From an uncultured Anaerococcus sp. (GTDB taxonomy: Bacteria > Bacillota > Clostridia > Tissierellales > Peptoniphilaceae), in assembly GCA_943914475.1 (NCBI GenBank), contig CALUCE010000009.1:1-64000 (forward strand): DNA of 64,000 nucleotides. Reading direction: 5' to 3'. Position numbers and translations under genes: made by a program. The notes beneath the pieces were generated by a model that ran no database searches, was not told the DNA's origin, and worked only from the letters and a program-made list of their open reading frames with translations. Below are positions 43,141 through 51,363 of the stretch, in pieces. Within the stretch, counting starts at the first letter, position 1. The number at the start of each line of letters is the position of its first letter.

Positions 43141-44468
43141 TTTAAATTCAATACCTCTCTTAATCTAATCATAGCTGTATAGGTTGATAAAATGTATATA
43201 TTATCTGTTTCTGCCTTGGCTATTATATCTTTTATTTGGTTTTCATAATCAAATTCTTTAATTTCCTTATCGTATATGCCTGCTATATCTAATCTTCTTT
43301 TCATATCCTTTTTTCTTAGACCTGATACATAGACATCTTTGATATCAAGGCTCTTTAGTCTTTCAAAATATGAATCATATATCCAGCTTACATCAGTACC
43401 GTCAGCATACTTATCATTTAAAAGACAAATCAAAGTCAAAGGATTTTCTTCAAGAAGCATTAGATTGATGACTTGGTTTAGTCCAGTAGGGTTTTTAACT
43501 AGATTTATGGTTACTTTTTTATTATCTATACTTATACTTTCTTGCCTACCAAAAATATTCTTTTGTTGGTCAAGTCCCCTATAGATCATCTCTTCTGTTA
43601 GATTTAATTCCTTGGCACAGGCTATGGCAGCTAGAGCATTGTATATATTGTAGAGTCCCCCTACATTAACATGATAATCTTTGCCATTTACAGAAAATTC
43701 TGAGTAATTTGCCTCCATTTTATTTATCTTATCTATGGTATAGCTAAGCTCTGGGCTTTTTAAATCACAGTTTGGACAGGCAAAATCTCCCAAGGAAGAA
43801 TAGTTTATAAGCTTATACTTAAGTACACTGTGGCACTTAGGGCAAATTATCCCGTCACTATTAAATTCTGGATCAAGATCATAATCATCACTTGATATTT
43901 CTGAGTCCCTAATACCAAAATACTTAACCTTGAAATCATTCATTTCTTCATAAGAAAAAATTGGAAGATCTCCATTAGCTATTATGGTTGAATCTTTGGT
44001 ATTTTTCATCCCTTCTATCAAAATATTATATACATTGTAAATTTCTGCGAACCTATCCATTTGGTCCCTAAAAATATTTGTAAAAATTACATAGTCAGGC
44101 TTGATAAACTTTGTTATTCTTTTTAAGTTTGCCTCGTCTACTTCAAGGACTGCAACTGTTTGTTCTTTTCTAGGATTATCTAACAAAGTAGTTATAATAC
44201 CTTGGATCATGTTAGATCCTGATTCATTGGTGAAGACCTTGTCATACTTTTGTCTTAAAAGACTAGTTAAAAAATGTGTAGTCATAGTCTTACCATTTGT
44301 ACCAGTTACAAAAACAAACTTTGTATTCTCACTTAGTGTATCAAGTACATCAGGATCTACCTTATGGGCGAGTTTGCCTGGCAGACTGGTTGCCTTATGG
44401 TTAGTTAATTTTAAAATAAATCTTGAAAATTTTGCCAAAGTTAGGGCAAAAAAAGTTTTAATTCTCAT
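43137..44468 (-). CDS. murT: Lipid II isoglutaminyl synthase, ligase subunit MurT
   Basis: A 443-residue Mur-ligase-like protein. FVFVTGTNGKTMTTHFL is the ATP P-loop; TNIFRDQMDRFAEI and the four-cysteine ribbon CPKCHSVLKYK ... CPNCDLKSPEL, typical of MurT, follow near residues 200-230, then a C-terminal DUF1727 domain (VKNPTGLNQVINL). With GatD it converts the alpha-carboxyl of D-Glu in lipid II to an amide. The first hydrophobic N-terminal residues resemble the family's membrane-proximal start. Confidence 0.94.
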   Translation of the reverse strand: MRIKTFFALTLAKFSRFILKLTNHKATSLPGKLAHKVDPDVLDTLSENTKFVFVTGTNGKTMTTHFLTSLLRQKYDKVFTNESGSNMIQGIITTLLDNPRKEQTVAVLEVDEANLKRITKFIKPDYVIFTNIFRDQMDRFAEIYNVYNILIEGMKNTKDSTIIANGDLPIFSYEEMNDFKVKYFGIRDSEISSDDYDLDPEFNSDGIICPKCHSVLKYKLINYSSLGDFACPNCDLKSPELSYTIDKINKMEANYSEFSVNGKDYHVNVGGLYNIYNALAAIACAKELNLTEEMIYRGLDQQKNIFGRQESISIDNKKVTINLVKNPTGLNQVINLMLLEENPLTLICLLNDKYADGTDVSWIYDSYFERLKSLDIKDVYVSGLRKKDMKRRLDIAGIYDKEIKEFDYENQIKDIIAKAETDNIYILSTYTAMIRLREVLNLK

Positions 44469-44647
44469 TTTTACTTATCTTCTTTCTAATAATATTTTAA
44501 AAATAAATTTAAGCTCTTATCCTAATTAAGTACATAAAAAATAGGATAAAAGCTAGCTAAATTATACCACATGATAAGAACTTTTTATAAATAGATTATT
44601 TGGGTATATATATTAATACATAAATTTTAACAAAGAGAGGTGATTTA

Positions 44648-44995
44648 ATGGGATTTGTTGTTTCTTGGATAGTTAACGCACTTTCCTTATGGGTTTTAGA
44701 CCTATTATTTTCAAATATTCATTTTGTAGGATATCAAGCTATTATATTTACTGCCCTAGCCCTAATGCTAGTTAATGCAGTAATAAAACCAATACTTAAG
44801 TTATTATCCTTGCCACTAACTATCTTAACATTTGGACTATTTTCATTTATAGTTAACGCTTTAGTACTCATGCTAGCATTTAAGATGTCAAGTGGTTCTA
44901 ATATTGACGGATTTGGTACAGCACTTCTTGCAAGTATAGTGCTAGGTATTATAAATCCACTTATTGGAAAGATATTTAACAAGGAAGAAAGTTAA
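44648..44995 (+). CDS. YvlD-like / phage-holin-like small membrane protein
   Basis: A 115-residue protein with four hydrophobic segments and the family stretch ALMLVNAVIKPILKLLSLPLTILTFGLFSFIVNALVLMLA, matching the YvlD group (often labelled mycobacterial 4TMS holin family). No lysis genes are near, so a holin role is not supported; YvlD proteins are linked to membrane stress. GAGAGGTGATTTA precedes the ATG. Stands alone, convergent with acyP. Confidence 0.85.
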   Translation: MGFVVSWIVNALSLWVLDLLFSNIHFVGYQAIIFTALALMLVNAVIKPILKLLSLPLTILTFGLFSFIVNALVLMLAFKMSSGSNIDGFGTALLASIVLGIINPLIGKIFNKEES

Positions 44996-45020
44996 TATAA
45001 ATTAATAGTTGACAATAAAA

Positions 45021-45109
45021 AGCTGTTGCAATAAATTAATCATTTCATTATCACCAGAGTCTAGGCTCTAGTGATGAAATGATAAAATTTATAATTTGCA
45101 TCAGCTCTT
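45021..45109. terminator. Long imperfect inverted repeat between the holin-like gene and acyP
   Basis: The outer arms pair GCTGTTGCAATAAATT with AATTTATAATTTGCATCAGC, the inner arms ATCATTTCATTATCAC with GTGATGAAATGAT, capped by CAGAGTCTAGGCTCTA. The hairpin is about 40 bp per arm with small bulges, far longer than the other terminators here. Position between convergent genes fits a bidirectional terminator. Confidence 0.65.
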
Positions 45110-45371
45110 ATTTTACGTAAAACTCATCCTCTTTTATTGGATCAAGTTCTTTTTTTATTATATTATCTATATAAATAAACCTAGAGTCTTCTAATCTTTG
45201 AATGAAAACTTCTATTTTTTCCCTATCGCCTTGTATATTACATTCAACATCTCCGTTATAGAGATTTTCTATATTACCAGTAAGTCCTAGCTTATCAGCT
45301 ATAAGTTTTGATCTGTACCTAAAGCCAACACCTTGGACTCTTCCTTGGAAAATCAAATTGTATCTAACCAT
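45108..45371 (-). CDS. acyP: Acylphosphatase
   Basis: An 87-residue protein: YNLIFQGRVQGVGFRYRSKLIADKLGLTGNIENLYNGDVECNIQG is split by the family's two signatures, GRVQGVGFR with the catalytic Arg and GxVxxxxxGxxxxV-like segment. It hydrolyses acyl phosphates such as acetyl phosphate. The catalytic Asn region (GNIENLYNGDVE) is present. Normal length (about 90), standing alone. Confidence 0.93.
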   Translation of the reverse strand: MVRYNLIFQGRVQGVGFRYRSKLIADKLGLTGNIENLYNGDVECNIQGDREKIEVFIQRLEDSRFIYIDNIIKKELDPIKEDEFYVK

Positions 45372-45406
45372 AAGCTCTCCTTTCTATATTTATTTATATA
45401 TTACCC

Positions 45407-45434
45407 TTTACAAGATGGAATAATACAATATAAT
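45407..45434 (+). promoter_or_regulatory. Promoter of copA-csoR
   Basis: TTTACA (45407-45412), 16-base spacer, TATAAT (45429-45434), directly before the inverted repeat at 45442. Confidence 0.7.
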
Positions 45435-45441
45435 AATAACG

Positions 45442-45458
45442 ACACCCTCACCGGGTGT
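45442..45458 (+). promoter_or_regulatory. Candidate CsoR operator
   Basis: ACACCC-TCACC-GGGTGT, an inverted repeat of C- and G-tracts typical of copper-sensor CsoR sites, placed at the transcription start between the -10 and the copA ribosome site. It is a striking GC-rich island in AT-rich sequence. The regulator encoded at the end of the same operon is the natural ligand. Confidence 0.65.
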
Positions 45459-45480
45459 GTGTAAGGAGGTAGGTAAATAT

Positions 45481-48033
45481 ATGAAAGAAAAATTTGACGT
45501 GACGGGTATGACCTGTGCATCCTGTCAGGCAAATGTGACCAAAGCTGTTGAAAAGCTTGGGGTCAAAGATGTAAATGTTAACCTAATTTCTGAAACAATG
45601 ACAGTTGACTATGGAGATACAGATGTCTCCAAAGATGATGTAGTAAAGGCTGTAGAAAAAATAGGATATGGAGCAAAAAGTCAAACTTCAAACGAAGTTT
45701 CTGAAGAAAAGGTTGAAAAGGACTCATCAACAGATGAGTTTAAAACCAGACTGATAGTATCTTTTGCTTTCCTTATTCCATTAATGTATGTATCTATGGG
45801 ACCTATGGTTGGTTTAAAATTACCTGACTTTATTTCAGGTTATGAAGGTGCTGTAAACAATGCCTTCCTACAATTTTTACTAACCTTGCCGGTTTTATAT
45901 GTTAATAGAGTTTTCTACAAGAGCGGATTTAAGGGACTTTTTAATAAAGCACCCAATATGGATTCCCTTGTTGCCCTTGGATCAGCTGCAGCAAGTATAT
46001 ACGGAGTCTTCGCTATCTTTAGATTGTCTACAGGACTTGCCTATGGAGATCAACAATTAGTTGAAACCTATAGACACAACCTATACTTTGAATCATCAGC
46101 TATGATTTTCGCTCTAATAACATTGGGTAAATACTTTGAAGCAAGAAGTAAAAACGAAACCAAAAATTCATTAAAAGGCCTAATGAAATTAAAGCCAAAC
46201 ACTGCTACTGTAGTAGTTGATGGTCAAGAAAAAACCGTAAAAGTTGATGAATTAAAGGTTGGAGATATCATCCTAGTTAAACCTGGTGAGTCTATACCAG
46301 TTGATGGTGTCCTTGTTTCAGGATCATCCGTAGTAGATGAATCAGCCTTAACAGGTGAATCTATACCAGTTTATAAAAAGAAGGGCGATCAAGTAATATC
46401 AGCCACTATTAACCAAGAAGGTTCATTTAAGTTTGAAGCCAAAAAGGTCGGTAATGATACTACCCTATCGCAAATTATAGAACTGGTTAATGATGCCAGC
46501 CAAAGTAAGGCACCTATAGCAAGAATTGCTGATAAAATTTCAGCAGTTTTCGTACCAGTTGTTATTGTTATAGCTCTTGCCACCTTTGTTACTTGGATGG
46601 CCCTAGGTCATGGTTTGGAATTTGCTTTAAACATGGCAATTTCAGTTTTAGTAATATCTTGTCCATGTGCCCTAGGACTTGCAACACCAATGGCAATTAT
46701 GGTATCTACAGGAAAGAGTGCTGAACTTGGACTTTTGTTCAAAGATGCCGAAGCCTTGGAAAATTTACACAAGGTTGACGAAATCCTTCTTGATAAAACA
46801 GGAACTATAACAGAAGGAAAACCAAGAGTAACAGATGTTATAACAAATATGGATGAAGATGAGTTTTTAAAGATTGCAGGATCTATAGAAAAATCATCAG
46901 AACACCCACTAAGCCTTGCCATAAATACTCACGTTGATGAGTCAAATATCAAACTTACTTCTGTTGAAGATTTTACATCTATAACAGGTAAGGGAATTAA
47001 GGCAAGCATAAAAGATAAGACCTATTATGCAGGTAATATTAGACTTATGAATGAAGAAAATATTGACCTTTTAGAATATGAAGAAAAGGCCAAAGACCTA
47101 TCTAACCAAGGAAAAACATCCCTTTACTTCTCAGATGATAAGGAAGTTATAGGTCTAATAGCTGTTCAAGATAAACCTAAGCCAATGTCAAGATATGCTA
47201 TAGATGAATTAAAAAATCTTGGCTATAGAGTTTCTATGGTGACTGGAGACAACGAAATGACTGCAGAAGCCATAAGAAAAGATTTAAATATTGATGAGAA
47301 ATTTGCAGAAGTTTTACCTCAAGATAAGGAAAAGCAAGTTAAACTCTTACAAGATAAGGGCAAAAAAGTCCTTATGGTTGGAGACGGTATAAATGATGCA
47401 CCAGCTTTAGTAAGAAGTGATGTTGGTATGGCTATTGGTAACGGAACTGACATAGCCATAGATTCAGCAGATGTAGTATTAATAAATAACAATATCCTTG
47501 ATATTGTAAATGCTATAGAACTATCAAAGGCTACTATAAAAATAATCAAAGAAAACCTCTTCTGGGCCTTTATCTATAATATTATAGGTATACCACTAGC
47601 AGCAGGTTTACTATATCCATTCAAGGGATGGACCCTATCCCCTATGTTTGCAGCCTTTGCCATGAGTATGTCATCAGTATTTGTATGCCTAAACTCCCTA
47701 AGACTAAGGAGATTTACTGCAAAATATAAAAACGAAGAAAAAATAGATCAAATAAAAAGTGAAAAAGCACAAGTAGAAACAAAATCAGAAAATGAGGAGG
47801 AAGATATGTTTAATACAAAAAAAGCTGTAGTTAAAGTTGAAGGAATGTCATGTGAACACTGCAAGGCAACAGTAGAAAAGACTTTAGGAAATATTGAAGG
47901 AATTAAAAAAGCTGAAGTTAACCTAGATGAGAAACTTGCTAATATCAAATATAAGGGTGATTTGGACAAAGAAGAAATCAAAAACCAAATCAAAGAAGCA
48001 GGTTATCAAGTAACTGATATAATCGAGGAATAA
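45481..48033 (+). CDS. copA: Copper-exporting P1B-type ATPase with N- and C-terminal heavy-metal domains
   Basis: An 850-residue Cu+ exporter. N-terminal HMA domain with GMTCASC (Cys12, Cys15); eight membrane helices; the metal channel motif SCPCALGLATP (CPC) in helix 6; DKTGTITEGKP phosphorylation site; SSEHPL; GDGINDAPAL. After the last helix an acidic linker leads to a second HMA domain (about residues 778-850) with GMSCEHC, arranged like a CopZ chaperone. The start at 45481 follows AAGGAGG by 11 bases. The TAATG overlap couples csoR. A good internal ribosome site precedes the C-terminal domain. Confidence 0.95.
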   Translation: MKEKFDVTGMTCASCQANVTKAVEKLGVKDVNVNLISETMTVDYGDTDVSKDDVVKAVEKIGYGAKSQTSNEVSEEKVEKDSSTDEFKTRLIVSFAFLIPLMYVSMGPMVGLKLPDFISGYEGAVNNAFLQFLLTLPVLYVNRVFYKSGFKGLFNKAPNMDSLVALGSAAASIYGVFAIFRLSTGLAYGDQQLVETYRHNLYFESSAMIFALITLGKYFEARSKNETKNSLKGLMKLKPNTATVVVDGQEKTVKVDELKVGDIILVKPGESIPVDGVLVSGSSVVDESALTGESIPVYKKKGDQVISATINQEGSFKFEAKKVGNDTTLSQIIELVNDASQSKAPIARIADKISAVFVPVVIVIALATFVTWMALGHGLEFALNMAISVLVISCPCALGLATPMAIMVSTGKSAELGLLFKDAEALENLHKVDEILLDKTGTITEGKPRVTDVITNMDEDEFLKIAGSIEKSSEHPLSLAINTHVDESNIKLTSVEDFTSITGKGIKASIKDKTYYAGNIRLMNEENIDLLEYEEKAKDLSNQGKTSLYFSDDKEVIGLIAVQDKPKPMSRYAIDELKNLGYRVSMVTGDNEMTAEAIRKDLNIDEKFAEVLPQDKEKQVKLLQDKGKKVLMVGDGINDAPALVRSDVGMAIGNGTDIAIDSADVVLINNNILDIVNAIELSKATIKIIKENLFWAFIYNIIGIPLAAGLLYPFKGWTLSPMFAAFAMSMSSVFVCLNSLRLRRFTAKYKNEEKIDQIKSEKAQVETKSENEEEDMFNTKKAVVKVEGMSCEHCKATVEKTLGNIEGIKKAEVNLDEKLANIKYKGDLDKEEIKNQIKEAGYQVTDIIEE
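47794..47808 (+). promoter_or_regulatory. Internal ribosome site and ATG before the CopZ-like domain of copA
   Basis: GAGGAGG, five bases, then an in-frame ATG at 47806-47808. Initiation here would give a free 75-residue HMA protein (MFNTKKAVVKVEG onward, ending at 48033). In the full protein these bases encode the acidic linker before the domain, so the site could be a relic of a copA/copZ gene fusion or a working dual start. Confidence 0.55.
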
Positions 48034-48305
48034 TGCAAGCAAACAATGAAAAAACTTTTAGAAAACTTAAAACTGTTAGGGGCCAAATTGATGGACTCAT
48101 AAAAATGGTTGAAGATGACAGATATTGTGTAGACATATCCAATCAAATTATGGCCTCTATCTCAATTTTAAAAAATATTAACACAGAAGTTCTAAATGCC
48201 CACCTAGAACACTGTGTCCACCAAGCCATTAGCAATGGAGATGTGGATGATATTGAACAAAAATTTGAAGAAATCGAAAGTATTATCAAAAAGCTTGCAA
48301 AATAA
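48033..48305 (+). CDS. csoR: CsoR-family copper-sensing repressor
   Basis: A 90-residue all-helical regulator without a classical DNA-binding motif. KLKTVRGQIDGLIKMVEDDRYCVDISNQIMA is the family core; metal ligands Cys32, His57 and Cys61 (HLEHC) give the Cys-His-Cys site of Cu(I)-sensing CsoR. The second gene of copA-csoR, starting inside the copA stop (TAATG), and probably repressing the operon from the inverted repeat at 45442-45458. Confidence 0.92.
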   Translation: MQANNEKTFRKLKTVRGQIDGLIKMVEDDRYCVDISNQIMASISILKNINTEVLNAHLEHCVHQAISNGDVDDIEQKFEEIESIIKKLAK

Positions 48306-48380
48306 TTGTTATGTATATCCTCTTTGGGTATATATCTAATATAATGACATGTTTATTAGAAATAAATATAGGAGGAACAT

Positions 48381-48800
48381 ATGGAAAACAATAATAATGT
48401 AAACGAAGCTTTTGAAAATCAAGTAAGTGAATATTCAATCGAAGAAAAAGTTGTAGCAAAAATTGTTAAGAAAGTTGTTGACAAGGTTGACGGTGTTCTT
48501 GGACTTCAAGGCAACATCCTATCTTCAATAACCCAATCTATTTCAAATAACCAAGATTCAACTTCTGGTATTGATGTAGATATAGAAAATAAAACAGCTG
48601 TAATTAAAACAAATCTTATCCTTGAATATGGTAAAAAAGCACCACAAGTATTTAACCAACTTGATAGATTAGTTAAAGAAGAAGTTCAAAGTCTAACAGG
48701 CATCAAGGTTAAAGCTGTTAAAGCAACTATCACTGACATGATGACAAGAGAAGAATACAGAAAAGATAAAGAATCTTCACAAGAAAACGAAGAAGAATAA
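48381..48800 (+). CDS. Asp23/Gls24-family envelope stress protein
   Basis: A 139-residue DUF322 protein: YSIEEKVVAKIVKKVVDKVDGVLGLQG opens the domain and GIDVDIENKTAVIKTNLILEYGKKAPQVFNQL and VKEEVQSLTGIKVKAVKATITDM complete it. Members sit on the inner envelope and respond to alkaline or cell-wall stress. The tail is Lys/Glu-rich. GGAGGAACAT precedes the ATG; monocistronic with its own terminator. Confidence 0.93.
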   Translation: MENNNNVNEAFENQVSEYSIEEKVVAKIVKKVVDKVDGVLGLQGNILSSITQSISNNQDSTSGIDVDIENKTAVIKTNLILEYGKKAPQVFNQLDRLVKEEVQSLTGIKVKAVKATITDMMTREEYRKDKESSQENEEE

Positions 48801-48809
48801 AAAATATTA

Positions 48810-48842
48810 GGGCTGTTACATTAGTGTAGCAGCCCTTTTTTT
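48810..48842. terminator. Terminator between gls24 and queT
   Basis: GGGCTGTTAC pairs with GTAGCAGCCC around a 6-base loop, followed by TTTTTTT; an A-run on the other side also serves queT. Confidence 0.92.
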
Positions 48843-48844
48843 GC

Positions 48845-49345
48845 TTAAAAATTCTTTATATAAGCCATAAAGCCTTTGTTTTTTTCTAAAACTTTAAAGA
48901 TAGACACACCTATAATACTTACAACTAAAAATTCACTAGCCATAAATTGTAAAAGCATAATGATAAAGGCAGTTGAATTATCTAAAAGAAAATAAGTTAA
49001 AAGTGCTGGAATTACCATAGATGCTACCATGTATAGAGATGACTTAAAAAGATTTTTTTCTTTGACCATAAAAATAAAGGCTAAATAAGAAGCCAGTGAT
49101 CCAAAAATAACATCAAAAATTGCTATTGGACTTGCAAGGTTTGCAAGCATACATCCCAATACTAGACCAGGTATAAATCTTCTGTTATAAAATACTAATA
49201 ATACCATAATCTCGCTAAATCTTAGCTGGATTGGTCCATAGGATAACATTGGTAACATAAGAGTTAATACGGCGTAAATTGCAGCTACTACAGCTGATTT
49301 TACTAAAAAATTGACATCTTTAAAATCGTAAGATTTATTATTCAT
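48845..49345 (-). CDS. queT: Queuosine precursor transporter QueT
   Basis: A 166-residue membrane protein of the QueT family (S-component-like). Five to six helices; SYGPIQLRFSEIMVLLVFYNRRFIPGLVLGCMLANLASPIAIFDVIFG, cut here only for length, contains the conserved GPIQLRFSE and ANL segments. It imports a precursor such as preQ0 or preQ1 for queuosine in tRNA. GGAGG before the ATG at 49343-49345 sets the start; the longer frame to 49384 would run through the riboswitch. Confidence 0.92.
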   Translation of the reverse strand: MNNKSYDFKDVNFLVKSAVVAAIYAVLTLMLPMLSYGPIQLRFSEIMVLLVFYNRRFIPGLVLGCMLANLASPIAIFDVIFGSLASYLAFIFMVKEKNLFKSSLYMVASMVIPALLTYFLLDNSTAFIIMLLQFMASEFLVVSIIGVSIFKVLEKNKGFMAYIKNF

Positions 49346-49356
49346 AATCTTAACCT

Positions 49357-49394
49357 CCTTGATATTTTTTATAATGGGTGCCAAGTAAACATTA
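49357..49394 (-). promoter_or_regulatory. preQ1 riboswitch (class I) controlling queT
   Basis: On the minus strand ATAATG pairs with CATTAT (P1), closing a loop with TTTACTTGGCACC; an A-rich tail (ATAAAAAATAT) leads to CAAGG, whose CAAG can pair with CTTG of the loop to form the pseudoknot P2. Loop end ACC, the ATAAAAAA tail and length of about 35 bases match class I preQ1 aptamers. P2 overlaps the start of the Shine-Dalgarno, so binding should block translation of queT. A TATAAT lies at 49402-49407. Confidence 0.78.
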
Positions 49395-49520
49395 TTTTAA
49401 TATTATAACACAATTATTTTATTATAAAAGAAAGATTTCATTAATTGTCTTCTTGGCCTGTCTATAGTAATATTTATATAAGCAATAATAGATAAAGATA
49501 TATAGAAAGTTAGGTAAGAT

Positions 49521-50327
49521 ATGAAGAAATTTATAAAAAGAGTTCTTATCGTCCTGATTCTTTTCGTAGCAGCACTTGGTCTTTACCAGGCTAATAAAAC
49601 ATTTAATTTTATAAGCTTTTTAGACTTTAGAAAAAGAGAGGAAAAGACTGACGATTATAATATATTGACAAACAACTTGGAAAAAGAAGCACAAAATAAC
49701 CAACAAGCTAAGTGGCTTTTGGACAATTTTGACTCCCTGACTAGACTTGAACAAAACTTGATAGGAAATGATGCTGATACTGTAGAGTTTGTTTATAATT
49801 ATGAAAATAATATAAAAGATTTCGCCTATGAAGAAGGTGTAAGCAAGGACTATGGAAGACTAACTCCCTATTACCTACAATGGGACAATCGTTGGGCTTA
49901 TAGACCACTAGGAAGTTCAAATATAGGCTTTGCTGGTTGTGGTCCAACTTCCATGGCCATGGTTCTAGCAAGACTTGGAAATAATTCATCCATCACTCCC
50001 CTAACTGTGGCAGAAGATGCCCATTCCTATATGGGAGAAAAAGGTATATCCTGGAAATTTTTTACAGATGAAGCCTATAAATATGGTAGGTCTATAGATA
50101 ATATTCCCTTGGATGAAGAATATATGATAAACGCCCTAGACCAAGGCCCCCTAATAGTATCTGTAGGACCTGGATACTTTACTCTGGCAGGACATATCTT
50201 GGTTATAGATTCCTATAAAAATGGAAAATTCATAATCAATGATCCAAATTCCCTAAAAAATTCCGAGAAAACCTGGACTTTTGACCAGATTGAGGATCAA
50301 ATCGCAAACATCTGGTTAATTTATTAA
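49521..50327 (+). CDS. Secreted or membrane-anchored C39-family peptidase
   Basis: A 268-residue protein. Residues 8-22 form an uncleaved membrane anchor or signal peptide. Residues 112-268 are a papain-like peptidase C39_2 domain: YYLQWDNRWAYRPLGSS, GFAGCGPTSMAMV with the nucleophile Cys140, GHILVIDSY with His225 and INDPNS with the third residue (Asp241). Substrate unknown; such proteins often act on the cell surface. The ribosome site is weak (AGGTAAGAT). tRNA-Lys lies 68 bases downstream with its own promoter. Confidence 0.85.
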   Translation: MKKFIKRVLIVLILFVAALGLYQANKTFNFISFLDFRKREEKTDDYNILTNNLEKEAQNNQQAKWLLDNFDSLTRLEQNLIGNDADTVEFVYNYENNIKDFAYEEGVSKDYGRLTPYYLQWDNRWAYRPLGSSNIGFAGCGPTSMAMVLARLGNNSSITPLTVAEDAHSYMGEKGISWKFFTDEAYKYGRSIDNIPLDEEYMINALDQGPLIVSVGPGYFTLAGHILVIDSYKNGKFIINDPNSLKNSEKTWTFDQIEDQIANIWLIY

Positions 50328-50335
50328 AAAAATAT

Positions 50336-50364
50336 TTGACAAAGTAAAAAGCTGATGGTATTAT
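50336..50364 (+). promoter_or_regulatory. Promoter of tRNA-Lys
   Basis: TTGACA (50336-50341), 17-base spacer, TATTAT (50359-50364); the mature tRNA begins about 24 bases after the predicted start. Confidence 0.85.
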
Positions 50365-50394
50365 ATAAAAGTACTGTTAAATAAGTGCTAACAA

Positions 50395-50470
50395 GTGCCA
50401 TTAGCTCAGTCGGTAGAGCACCTGACTCTTAATCAGGGTGTCCAGGGTTCGAATCCCTGATGGCGCACCA
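50395..50470 (+). tRNA. tRNA-Lys (anticodon CUU)
   Basis: Complete cloverleaf: acceptor GTGCCAT pairs with ATGGCGC (one U-G), D-arm AGCTC/GAGC, anticodon stem CCTGA/TCAGG with loop CTCTTAA (CTT anticodon, reading AAG), T-arm with GGTTCGAATCC, and encoded CCA at the 3' end. Confidence 0.97.
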
Positions 50471-50476
50471 GATATC

Positions 50477-50501
50477 ATCCACTCGAAAGAGTGGATTTTT
50501 T
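50477..50501 (+). terminator. Terminator after tRNA-Lys
   Basis: ATCCACTC-GAAA-GAGTGGAT, a perfect GNRA-capped stem, followed by TTTTTTC. Confidence 0.95.
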
Positions 50502-50575
50502 CTTTGCAAAATTTTCATTATGTATTATAATTTAACTCGAGCGATATCTTATATGAATCGCATCAGGAGGTAAAT

Positions 50576-51316
50576 ATGAATAATAAAGCAAAAACAAGAC
50601 AGTTAGTTATTACTGCGATGCTAGGAGCTATCACAATCGTTTTAGGATTGACTCCACTAGGTTTTATCCCTTTAGGGTTTATTAACATCACTACCATGCA
50701 CATACCTGTTATTATAGGTGCTATTTTGGAAGGACCTGTGGTTGGTGGTGTTGTAGGACTATTGTTTGGTCTTTCGTCTATGCTAAATGCTGCACTAAGA
50801 CCTACACCTATATCTTTTGTCTTCTTAAACCCACTCATAGCAGTAGTACCAAGGGTATTGATAGGTATTGTACCAGCCTATGTATATAAGGCCTTAAAAA
50901 GTAAAAATAACAGCCTTATAAGAAAGATTACTATGATAATCTGGGTTTTGGTTTCAGTATTTTTGATTTCACTTTTATATAAAAATATAAGTGGAAATAA
51001 ACAAACCTATCAAATAGTATTGTCAATAGTATTTTTAGGAATTTCCCTATTAATGCTCTACTTAACAACAAAGCACAAGGATAACAACTTTGCAGTAGCA
51101 ATTTCATCATTTATTGGATCTATGACCAATAGTATTTTGGTATTGGGCCTTATATATTTATTGTATGCAGAAAAATATGTAACCAGCCTATCCATTCCTG
51201 TAGAAGCTGCAAGATCCACTATATTTGGAGCTATAATAACAAATGGTGTACCTGAAGGTATCCTATCCATAGTTATAGTTTCTGCAGTTGTTAAGGCCAT
51301 GAAAAGAAAAATATAA
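50576..51316 (+). CDS. ECF transporter substrate-binding (S) component
   Basis: A 246-residue membrane protein with six or more helices. ITAMLGAITIVLGLTPLGFIPLGFINITTMHIPVIIGAILEGPVVGGVVGLLFGL, given here only as a landmark by its ends ITAML and LLFGL, is typical of the vitamin S-components that share an energising module. The substrate cannot be told from sequence; similar proteins carry pantothenate or thiamine precursors. TATAAT lies about 40 bases upstream, AGGAGG before the ATG and a small GCGAT/ATCGC hairpin between them. EcfA and EcfT are not in the window. Confidence 0.85.
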   Translation: MNNKAKTRQLVITAMLGAITIVLGLTPLGFIPLGFINITTMHIPVIIGAILEGPVVGGVVGLLFGLSSMLNAALRPTPISFVFLNPLIAVVPRVLIGIVPAYVYKALKSKNNSLIRKITMIIWVLVSVFLISLLYKNISGNKQTYQIVLSIVFLGISLLMLYLTTKHKDNNFAVAISSFIGSMTNSILVLGLIYLLYAEKYVTSLSIPVEAARSTIFGAIITNGVPEGILSIVIVSAVVKAMKRKI

Positions 51317-51320
51317 ATAT

Positions 51321-51360
51321 AAAGCTAATGACAAGCTTGTATGCAAGTCATTAGCTTTTT
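51321..51360. terminator. Bidirectional terminator after the ECF gene
   Basis: AAAGCTAATGAC pairs perfectly with GTCATTAGCTTT around a 14-base loop; T's on both sides serve the ECF gene and the convergent DUF4298 gene. Confidence 0.92.
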
Positions 51361-51363
51361 TAT

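Noticed and set aside
44101..44529. Plus-strand frame of 142 codons opposite murT
   Set aside because: Antisense to the murT ATP-binding region; no ribosome site and no protein-like motifs.
44648..44995. Prophage holin
   Set aside because: No endolysin, integrase or structural phage genes are nearby; the protein fits the chromosomal YvlD-like group.
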